A stretch of 64,000 nt of DNA. Source: Phytophthora colocasiae. Lineage: Eukaryota > Oomycota > Peronosporomycetes > Peronosporales > Peronosporaceae. Of this stretch, positions 10,744 through 19,237 are shown in pieces (the first letter of the stretch is position 1; every line of letters starts with the position of its first letter). The position numbers and the translations under genes are program-made. The DNA lies in the NCBI GenBank assembly GCA_018806915.1, contig JAGKQI010000071.1, forward strand, positions 186,001 through 250,000, read 5' to 3'. The notes under the pieces were generated by a model, which was not told the DNA's origin, did no database searches, and saw only the letters and a list, made by a program, of their open reading frames with translations.

Positions 10744-11593
10744 AACACCGGGTGTGTTCGCATCCGCTTTGCAAGTCAAGCGTGTATGCCAGGCCCTTCT
10801 TGGCCACGACCGTAAATGGTCCGATGAAACGCGGACGCAATTTCGTCTTAAAGACATTTGACACTGCATGTGTGGGTAGGTTCTTAGCGTTTAATAAAAC
10901 CTGGTCACCGACCTTAAATTCCCATACATTGCTTCTACCTTTGTATCCGCTTGTTCCTTCTGAACGTCTTGGCTTTCAGCCATCGCGTCACGTACACGGC
11001 GTAATACGCTCAATCTCACCGAGAGGAAGTCATCGACTTGTTTACGCACAGCAGAAGGGCTGATATCAGCAAGCTCGGAGCCGAGCGACGGCACAGCCTC
11101 TCCCCACCAAGCCCAAGGCTACCGCGTGGCGGAGTGAGCGGAACGCGCGGAAGTGCGCAAGGCCGTTCACGTAGAACGGGGTGAAGCCTGTCGAGGCATG
11201 CACCGCATTGTTCATGGAGAACTCAACGAGAGGGAGCATAGCGCTCCAACGCTTCGGCGTTTCAGCGCATACGCTGCGGAGGATGTCCTCCAGAACGCGG
11301 TTCACGCGTTCGGTCTGACCGTCGGTCTGCGGATGGTCCGCCGTGGACATGTCCAGTCGAGTGCCCAGCACCTTGAAGACGGACGTCCAGAAGTGACCCG
11401 TGAAACGGGGATCTCGATCCGAGACAATGGTCTCAGGCAGCCCATGCTGGCGGAAGACCCGATCGATGAAGATCGTCGCTGTACCAGCACCATCGACGGT
11501 GTCCGGCACAGCCGCTGATGAGCCATCTTGCCTCAGACGGTCAACAAAGACCACCACGCGCCGTGTTGCCTGCCGAGTCCTTCGGCAGGCCAA
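10738..11593 (-). pseudogene. Element B integrase core and C-terminal GPF region
   Basis: The 11066-11593 section has the catalytic-core hallmarks IVSDRDPRFTGHFW and DHPQTDGQTERVNRVLEDIL. The 10891-11094 section continues with KQVDDFLSVRLSVLRRVRDA, and the region down to 10738 has the C-terminal motif RPRFIGPFTVV and HPVFYVG. The three parts are in different frames. Confidence 0.85.
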
Positions 11594-11596
11594 ACA

Positions 11597-12307
11597 CTAA
11601 AGTCCATACTTATGGACTGCCAACACCCAGAGGGTAGCAGGTAAGCTCGCCACAGGCGCAGCCGCATGCGGCGAGGGTTTAACCCGCTGACACGTCTCGC
11701 ACGTGCGCACATATGTGCTGACCCACTTGTACATCTTCGGCCACCAGTACATGGAGCTCACCGAGCCGTACGTCTTCTCGCGACCGAGGTGGCCGCCTGT
11801 GGGTGTGTCGTGAGCCTCATAGAGGATACGGTACTTCAGATCCTCATCGTGAGGAACTACCACTCGTGGTGGGTCATCCTGACCCGTGCTGTAGTACAGC
11901 AGACCGCCTTCCAGGCTGTAGCGTTGGAGTCTTGCCTTTAGGCGTCGTGACAGAGTCACCTTTGAGTCTTTAAACTCATCGCTCCCCAGAGCTTGGAGCA
12001 ACGCGACACAAGAGTCGTCCTGAGCGTACGCTGCTCGAACCATGTCCGTCACGGACGACGTCACCGAGGTGACATGAGATAACTCATAGTCCGGGCGACG
12101 TGATAACGCGTCAGCGAGGACGTTCTGCCTGCCAGGCTTGTACTTCACCTCGAAGTTATACTCCGCAAAGAAGGAGAGCCATCGGGCCATCCTCTGCGAG
12201 AGGTGAGGCGACTGCGTCGCTGTGCGTAGTGACGCATGATCCGTGTAGATCACAAACGGCTTGGAGCCGAGCAGGTGAACCCTGAATTTGACGAGAGCGT
12301 ACTTCAT
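11597..12307 (-). pseudogene. Element B RNase H and integrase zinc finger
   Basis: An open 236-residue section: RNase H C-terminal half (FVIYTDHASL, ADALSRRPDYE) followed by the integrase H2C2 finger (YEAHDTPTGGHLGREKT, CETCQRV). It ends in a stop where the integrase core continues in another frame. Confidence 0.88.
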
Positions 12308-12343
12308 CGCAAGTAGCTCCTTGTCATGAACTGATAGTTCTTC

Positions 12344-13723
12344 TCAGCAGCCTTGAGCTGTCAGGAGACTCAAACGCAATGACGCGTTCGCGCCCGTCGG
12401 CGTTCGCTTGTAGCAAAGCACTGCCGATGGCAAAGTCCGAGGCGTCACGAGACGACGATGAACGGACGATCGGGGGTCTGGCAACGCCAGTATCGGTGCC
12501 TGAAGCAGGCTATCCTTGATACGAGTGAACGCACTCTCGTGCTCAGCACGCCATGCCCATTCGGCATCCTTCTTAAGGAGATCCGACAGTGGCCGAGCCA
12601 ACCGCCAGCGTAGTTCTCGCTGTACTTGTGCAAGTAGTTGGCCAAAGCCCAGCCACTTACGCAAGTCCTTCTGGTTCAAGGAACCGGCCAGTCCACAATG
12701 GCCTTGACCTTTGCTGGATCAGCACGAAGGCCATGCTTCCCAATGAAGCACCCTAGGAAGGATTTCTTCCGCGCCAAAGACACTTGTCTGCGTTGGCGTA
12801 CAGCTTGTTCGTGCGCATGCACTCGAGCACAGCCTCACGTGTTCCACGTGCACCTCAACGTCAGTCTTGCCGTGTTCGGCCTGACTGTGGACGAACACGT
12901 CGTCAAAGTACGTTTGTGCGAATGCCCGTAGGGCCTGAACAGCTGCGTCACTAGGCGATTGAACGTTGCGGGCGCGTTCGAGAGCCCTTGGGGCATGACG
13001 AGCCACTCCCAGAGCATACCGCTCGGGGTGCTCACCGCTGTAAGCGGAATATCACTGGCTCGCATGAGCGGCTGATAGCACCCATCGACTAAGTCGAGTG
13101 CACTGTACATGGTGCAACCCACCATGTTGTTCTGAAGAACATCCTTCCTAGGAATCGGCGTCTGCGCCGGAATCGTGGCAGTGTTGAGCTTGTTAAAGCG
13201 TGAACGATACGCCACTTGCCATTCGGCTTTCTGACACAGAACGTTGGCGCGGAATGCGGAACTTGCTCTCGCGCACGAGACCCGCCGTGCTTCGCACGGA
13301 AGAAGGCGTCAATGACGTCGCATTGCTCTTTAGGAAGAGGCCACTGCCGGGTCACGCATTTAGTTCCGGGAACTAAGTCGATCTCGTGACGAACGCTCCA
13401 GTCAGGAGGCAGGCCACTCGGTGGCCCTTCGAGACAACGTCTCCATATTCCTTCAGCAAGGAGTAGAAGGGATCCGAGGGATTCTTGAGGATCTCCTATC
13501 CACTCCTGGCGTTCAACGCCTTCTTGACTTCGGCCAAGACAGACTCGTCAACGAGGGACGACGAGTTTAACTCCTTCTCAGGTCGGACGATGACCACCTC
13601 GGCGAGTTCGCCCGCCTTTAAGGCATCGCCAAAGTCAGCGAAGGACATCTCCTCTAGCTCAAGGAGCTTGTCAACACTCGGCAAGTCGTCCAGCAGGACA
13701 CTGCCTTCGGCACTGCCGCCCAC
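12344..13723 (-). pseudogene. Element B reverse transcriptase, multiply frameshifted
   Basis: The RT is spread over five short frames: WPLPKEQCDVIDAFFRAKH (13089-13355), YSALDLVDG (12835-13215), FAQTYFDDVFVHS with the catalytic FDD (12719-13006), WLGFG...LARPLSDLL (12344-12679), and the pre-RT linker DDLPSVDKLLELEEMSFADF (13496-13723). Side-by-side with element D each break is a one- or two-base indel, often in a short homopolymer. Confidence 0.85.
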
Positions 13724-13952
13724 TCCATCAACCTGTGTTTATTGCTGCCCACCGCCCTCCGGTGCGTCGGCACTTGACGCTCACGGATGACTCAGACGCA
13801 GAGCGCGTCTCGCCCGAAGGGCCTTACGACGTCTTCGCTCAGCCGAAGATCGTCTGCTCGACGGAGTACGTGCCGTCGCACAGTTTTTCGGCCTCTCTCG
13901 GCCCAGTGTCAGGGACACTCAGCGATCCACCTCGGTCGACGACCGATGCCGC

Positions 13953-14804
13953 TCAGCGAGTACGTGCCGCTGCACAATCAATGACCGTAACAGGTCCAGT
14001 GTCAGAGACACTCAGCGATCGACTTGGTCCACGACCAGTATCACTCGACGGAGTACGTGCCGCCCCACAGTTCACGGCCTGGTAAGGCCCGATGCCATCG
14101 GCATCCAGTGACGGTCCATGACCGGCGTCACTCAGCGGAGTACGTGCCGCCCCACAGGGGTTACGTGAGCTTTGCCCACACGTTGACTCACTGTCAACCA
14201 GCGCTACGCGCTCAACAGGGCTGCGATCCTCGCACTCGGTGCTGTCCACTAACTCGGACACACCGACTTCCAGCATCATTGCCGACTCGGCTCGATGCTC
14301 GCGCCAATAGCGCTTCTGCTTCCTAGCAGAGGTGGGTTCATGACTCGCCAAAGCTCCACTGGGGAGAGAAGTGCGTAGCACCGCTAAGGTCTTCGACCTC
14401 CAGTCGATCCATGGCTCGTGGCGCTCCAGCCACGCCATACCAAGGATGAGGTCGTACCTCGAATCCAGGTCCAAGACCAAGCAGCGTTCCACGCTGTCGA
14501 AGTCCAGGAACTTCAGCCGTAGGTCCATGGGGACCTTGGCTGCCGTGACACGGACGCCCATCGCTAGACGGACTGTGAATGTGTCACCTCTTCGCGCTCG
14601 AAGCGCCTCAGCATATTGCTGACTACCCTCAACGGTGGAGCGTCTGACGTAGTTGCCAGACGCTCCTGAATCGATCAACACGATCCACGGCTTCTCGAAG
14701 CCCTTCACGTCCACATGGACGACCAGCAAGCCCTGCTTGCTCACACGTTCCGTGTTCAAGAGCACGGAGCTCTTCGGGGCTGAGCCCCAGTGCCTCTCAC
14801 GCAC
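13953..14804 (-). pseudogene. Element B aspartic protease
   Basis: Retropepsin-like active site IVLIDSGASGNYVRR, then the flap/second-half region LDLDSRYDLILGMAWLERHE. A long tail with internally repeated blocks of the type AARTPLSDAG follows, repeated at least four times with variation; the same repeats are present in element D at 32390-32750. Confidence 0.85.
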
Positions 14805-14842
14805 TGCAGAACTCAGTTCTTCCCCAGTAGACCGCCCCGCGT

Positions 14843-15840
14843 CTACTGGGAGCCGTCGTTTCCCTGGGCAGAGCCCAAAGCGGGACCCGCGACAGGGTTG
14901 CGGCCATTCTGGCCGGCGCGCTCTTTGCGCAGAGGGCAGTTGGGCCTCAGGTGTGTGGGACTACCACACGTGTAGCACCGACGAGTGCTCATACGCTGCA
15001 CCGCAGCTCGTAGCTCGGCTACTTCATCTTCAGCATAGCTGAGGTCCATGGGTTCGGGTCCCCCGGACCCTGTGCTATTAGCAAGCACCGACCCTCGACA
15101 ACTTAAAGTTGTGTTCAGCATTCAATGCCACGCTAACAGCGTCCTCGAAGGTGCGAGGATTCTGACGGAATGCCTCCGTCCTGGCCACGCCAGCTCTTTT
15201 CAGACCTTCCATGAAGATAGTCACAGTGGACCACCTCAGGTAGAGGATCGGCAGCCATGCCGGCAATGAGCGTGCGCAGCTCTTGGACATAGTCCACCAG
15301 GTCCTTCTTGCCCTGTCGGCAAGCGAGGAAGCGTGACCGCACGCGATACGCCTGGTTAGGTGGAGCAAATACTTGCGTAAGTTTGGCCTTAAGCTCACCC
15401 CAAGTGGGGAAGGCTGCATTTCTACCGACGTCCCAGACGTCAAGGCCCATTCTCGTGCTCGACCTTCGAGCTTAGAGAGCGTAACGAACGCCACGTTGGC
15501 CTTCCAACTGGCTAGCATAGTGGCCCCCATGGCCATCTCGACCTCTCGGGTCCACAATAGAGGTTCTCTCCCTTCGTGCCCGTGAAGGTCTTCACGCTGA
15601 GCGTGACGGGCTTAGCTCTCGGAGCAGGATTAACTCCTTTACATTCCGCTGAAGCTCAACGAGAGCGTTCTCGTACGAGGCAAATGCCTCCAGGAGCGCG
15701 TTGACGGCCTCCGGCCCTTGAGACGCAAGGTGCGCCATACCTTCAGGGCCCAGCAAGGACGTAAGCTTGTTAAGCGTGTCCCGCTGACTCGGAGTCAAGT
15801 GAGCGTATGCTTCTCTGGCTCCATTCTCACAGAGACACAG
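14843..15840 (-). pseudogene. Element B gag
   Basis: N-terminal section [20 protein letters not shown] (15592-15798), middle section with [21 protein letters not shown] (15133-15450) and a single CCHC knuckle CYTCGSPTHLRPNC (14843-15121). The parts are split over at least four frames. The homologous gag of element D (33691-34392) is open over 233 residues. Confidence 0.85.
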
Positions 15841-15864
15841 TCTTCAACTCAGGAGTTGGATTGA

Positions 15865-15879
15865 CTACAAGTGGCACCA
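15865..15879 (-). other. Element B primer-binding site
   Basis: On the minus strand, TGGTGCCACTTGTAG starts two bases inside the 5' LTR. The TGG start, complementary to tRNA 3' CCA, is expected of a primer-binding site. Element D has TGGTAGCACTAGTAG in the same place. I cannot name the tRNA. Confidence 0.7.
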
Positions 15880-15881
15880 GA

Positions 15882-16298
15882 TGCAGCGGGCTGCGTAGGT
15901 GTGCACGGCACAGAGGGAAGTTGGGTTGACTCTGTAGAGTCCTGCTTGCAAGGCACTAGCCTTCGGTTCTATACACAAAGAACCAAGTAGTCCACTAAAT
16001 GCAGGACTCTCACAATCAGTGTCCCTATAATAAAAGGAACTAACACTAATTATGTAAAATGCAAACTGATTTTTATTTATTTTATTGCCCTAATCCTGAA
16101 TGTAACGGATTTAGTATCTAACATACTAAATCCTAATCAAATGTAATGTGTGGCTCTGAGCTAACAGCCAGCAACTGGCTACATATGTGACGTGTGAGAA
16201 ACACTATGTGTTGTACACGGATCTGTGACTTGTGACCTGGATGGTGTATACCACACCTATTGTAGCCAAGGCGCGCAGCGCCGTGTAACCCCGTTACA
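15882..16298 (-). repeat. Element B 5' LTR
   Basis: Starts TGCAGCGGGCTGCG and ends ACCCCGTTACA. Paired with 8366-8777. The outer boundary is set by the TTCCA duplication that follows. Confidence 0.93.
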
Positions 16299-17025
16299 TT
16301 CCAGCCTTCGCGCGCTTGGTGTCGGTCGATTTCCGTAGGGGAAGAGGCGGATGGAAGGCCTCCGTCGTTTTAATGGGTGTAACCCTACCCCTACTGGCGA
16401 CTCCTTCTGATCCCCTAACCCCAGGTGTACAGTCTCCCGTATCCCGACTGTTCACCAGAAGTCCGGTTGCCGGTTTAGGGTCATGTTCACCGGAGATCTG
16501 GGTTGAAGTTGCTACTTTAGGGTGAGCGACCCCTTGAACTTGGGACAGTGTTGCACGAAGGTTCCTCAATTCTCCGGCTTGGAAGCGTTGCATGTTCTGG
16601 GAACTTTCTCGGTCCCTGTCGCGCTCCGCCTCCACGTCGTGCACCCGCTGTCGTAAGGTCTCCATTTCCGAAATCCAGTCACGTTTCAGCTCGTCTGCCC
16701 AACGCGCACGTTCGGCTTCGGCCTCGGCTTCCCGTTGTTTCCAGCGATCTGCAAACTCGGTCTCCAGACGCTGTCTGTCGGAAAACTGTTTACCAGAAGC
16801 TTGTTCGTCGGACACCTGTCTCTCAGACGATATCGAATGATACCTGGGCTTGGACTCTGACGCTTGACTCCGACGTTCTTCCAAGTCATCCGCGCGTCTC
16901 TGGGCTTCCAGTCTGGCGCTTTCAGACTCAAGTAGTCGGTCGGTGAGGGTCTGGATCTGCTGGCGCGTATCAAGTTCCCGTTGTTCACGTCGACGTTCAC
17001 GCTCCATGGATTCCAGACGTTCTCT
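16299..17025 (-). pseudogene. Element A gag N-terminal coiled-coil, separated 5' fragment
   Basis: Minus-strand coding sequence rich in charged heptads (RRREQRELDTRQQIQTL, ADRWKQREAEAEAERARW, RVHDVEAERDRDRESSQNMQ). With element B and one TTCCA copy removed it is in frame with the gag section at 8360, so this is the upstream half of the same gene. Its homologue in element C is 17026-17673. The 5' end of A, including LTR and leader, is missing because A is fused here to C. Confidence 0.85.
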
Positions 17026-17673
17026 GAAAACGCGCGATTGGAGGCTGAGAGACGTGCGGACGACGCTGAAGAACGCAGAAGTCTGGTGTCTGAGAGCAAA
17101 CTCAGAAATCGCAGCACAGCAGAGTTGGAAACTCTGAAAACGGAGCTCCGGAACTCTGAAAACCAACGTCTGGAATCAGAGTTTGCTGAACGCTGGCGAC
17201 AAAGAGAGGCTGAGACTGAAGCCGAACGTGCACGTGCGACTGACGAGATGAAACGGGACTGGATTTCTCAAATGGAAGCCTTACAGCAGCGAATGAAGGA
17301 TTTGGAAGCCGAGCGCGACAGGAAGAAAGAAAGTTCTCAGAACATGCAACGGTTCCAAGCCGGTCAGTTGAGAAACCTTCGAGCGACATTATCCCAAGTT
17401 CAAGAGGCGCGAAGGGTCGGTCACCCTGATTCAGCAACTTCAAACCAAGTGTTACAAACAGGCAACCCTGAAGTTGCAACTATGTATCCAGTATCAGGGT
17501 CGGAAATCAGAAGTGACGCAAGAAGGGTTGGGGTTGAACCCATGTCACATTCACCGGCTCTCAAGACGGAATCTCGAGAGGTTGCAACCTTCCAGCAAGG
17601 CACCCCTGCACGAAGCACGGGAACGAAGCGAGTGAAGGCCGAGAGGAATGGCGGCGCTACTACTGCTACGTGA
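17026..17673 (+). pseudogene. Element C gag N-terminal coiled-coil (5'-truncated)
   Basis: Charged coiled-coil (ARLEAERRADDAEERRS, AERWRQREAETEAERAR, RMKDLEAERDRKKESSQN) closely matching the A fragment at 16299-17025. It ends with TGA at 17671-17673, overlapping the next frame by one-base shift; in A the same regions are in one frame, so this is a single gag with an indel near 17668. The predicted start codon upstream of 17026 is inside A sequence and is not real. Confidence 0.8.
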
Positions 17674-19172
17674 CTCAAGCGACTTCGGTGACAGAGACCA
17701 AGGGTGATACCAGACGTGCGTCTACTCCGAGACGAGATCCGCCGCAGAGAACTGAAGCTAGACGGCCTAATGGAGATCGAAGAGCGTCTCGCAGAGCGAA
17801 GCGTCATGATAGAGCGCCAGACTCTGGTGGAGACTCTGACGATTCAAGTTCAGACTCTGCGAGCTCGTCATCGGAGAACTCGGAGCCAGGTGAAGTGGTG
17901 AATTTGACGGCAGCAACTCAAGCGCAAGCCGGAACCACACTTCTGACACTGAGGCCGTTCATGAACTCCAACAACCTTGGAGAATTCGACCCCAGAGCTA
18001 CACTCAGGGAACGTGTCCATTGGTGGGAGCGGTTTACGAATATGGCTTCTCAAGGAGGTTGGTCGACTAAGACGCGCATCCAGGAACTTAAGTTGAAGCT
18101 CCCGGTGTCTGCGCGAGACTGGTTTAACCAGCTTCCCAAAAGTGTGTCCCGTGACTGGAAAGAGCTGTCTTCAGAGTTCAAGAAACGTTATTGCAAAGCT
18201 CGGTCATCCTATTCTGAGAGGTACTTTACGATGGCTATGAAGGACTCTGAGACTCCGCTTGAATTTTTCTACCGACTTAATTCTGCTGCTGGGAAGGCTG
18301 ACATCGATTTCAGAAAGTCGTCCAAGCGCCTTGAGAAACATGTACTACGATTCATCACGAAGCTTAAAGATGCACGTCTGAAAACTTCGCTGCAAGGTCA
18401 GAGATTTCGACGGATTTCAGACTTGGAATATGCGGTGCAGCAAGATGAAGACGTGTGGCGAACTGGTGACCAAGAAATGACCCCTGCCAAGTCTCGAGAT
18501 TTCCGGGCTGACAATATTCCGCGAGGACAGTTCAAGCCCAAGCGTGTGCATCGGACTTACGTCGCAAGAGATATGGATTCTGAAGACTATGACTCTGAAG
18601 ACTCTGAAAACCATAAGGAATCTCTGAAATCCAATCAGGATACCAGAGATCAGACGGGTGATTCCAGAACTCCAAGTGCGACTTCAGAGTCTGCTCGTGA
18701 TAAGAGTAATGTGCAAGCATCTTCGAACAATTCAAAGGCCCCACCAAGTGCAGATTGGACGCAGACTCTGACGAATGAGGTATATCGAGTGATGGACAAT
18801 ATGGGATGGCGCCCACCGCCCCAATCTCCGTCGGGATCGTCAGGTCAAGGATTCCACCAGAGGCGTCATGAGAATAGTGGCTACTGGAACAAGTTCTGTG
18901 AAAAATGTCAACGCTCAGGACACTCAGAGGAAGATTGCTGGAGAGATATCACGTGTGACCGATGCCAGGAAAAGGGACACCCGAGTCGAATGTGTCGGAT
19001 GCCACCCTGTGAAGTATGTGGAAGAGTACATCCTGGAAAACCCTGTGAAGATCTGAAAACTCTGGAAGCACTCAAGCAACTCGCTCGACAAGGTGCACTC
19101 AAGGACATGCCGAACCACCTACGGGAGAAACTCCTGAGTGATGAGGCAGACTCTGGGAAGCCGTTAAACTAA
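17670..19172 (+). CDS. Element C gag: capsid-like region and zinc knuckles
   Basis: A 500-residue open frame. Ser/Asp/Arg-rich N-terminus, capsid-like block LRERVHWWERF, LKLPVSARDWFNQLP, RYCKARSSYSERYF, then three Cys/His knuckles near residues 410-460 (CEKCQRSGHSEEDC, CDRCQEKGHPSRMC, CEVCGRVHPGKPC). It would form the particle and package element RNA. The apparent start is only the point where the frame opens after an indel; the true N-terminus is the coiled-coil upstream. It terminates at TAA 19170-19172 within the slippery site context. Confidence 0.85.
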   Translation: MTQATSVTETKGDTRRASTPRRDPPQRTEARRPNGDRRASRRAKRHDRAPDSGGDSDDSSSDSASSSSENSEPGEVVNLTAATQAQAGTTLLTLRPFMNSNNLGEFDPRATLRERVHWWERFTNMASQGGWSTKTRIQELKLKLPVSARDWFNQLPKSVSRDWKELSSEFKKRYCKARSSYSERYFTMAMKDSETPLEFFYRLNSAAGKADIDFRKSSKRLEKHVLRFITKLKDARLKTSLQGQRFRRISDLEYAVQQDEDVWRTGDQEMTPAKSRDFRADNIPRGQFKPKRVHRTYVARDMDSEDYDSEDSENHKESLKSNQDTRDQTGDSRTPSATSESARDKSNVQASSNNSKAPPSADWTQTLTNEVYRVMDNMGWRPPPQSPSGSSGQGFHQRRHENSGYWNKFCEKCQRSGHSEEDCWRDITCDRCQEKGHPSRMCRMPPCEVCGRVHPGKPCEDLKTLEALKQLARQGALKDMPNHLREKLLSDEADSGKPLN

Positions 19173-19208
19173 TATGCCCGTCGGATGGGGATCCGAAACG
19201 CGCCGGGC
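19163..19208 (+). promoter_or_regulatory. Putative -1 ribosomal frameshift signal, gag-pol junction of element C
   Basis: Heptamer GTTAAAC at 19163-19169 with gag codons TTA and AAC, then stop TAA (19170-19172), a 6-nt spacer, and a stem-loop: GCCCG (19176-19180) pairs with CGGGC (19204-19208), and TCGGAT (19181-19186) pairs with ATCCGA (19191-19196) around GGGG. The -1 frame is open from CTA at 19169 straight into pol (reads ...SDGDPKRAGHG...PELCVLVCVGPEL). Heptamer, phase, spacer length and both stems are the same in element A. Confidence 0.82.
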
Positions 19209-19237
19209 ATGGCGTTACCCCAGAGTTATGTGTTCTA

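Larger units (their letters stand above)
8366..16298 (-). mobile_element. Ty3/Gypsy chromovirus-like element B, full length, nested in element A gag
   Basis: A 7.9-kb element with terminal LTRs (8366-8777 and 15882-16298), a TGG-starting primer-binding site inside the 5' LTR, a polypurine tract inside the 3' LTR, and TTCCA target duplication. Minus-strand order is gag, protease, RT, RNase H, integrase, chromodomain, followed by a 3' zone with a plus-strand reading frame. Nearly every coding section is broken by single-base indels, although the LTRs are almost identical. Element D (30342-34866) is a close relative with far fewer frameshifts. Confidence 0.93.
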
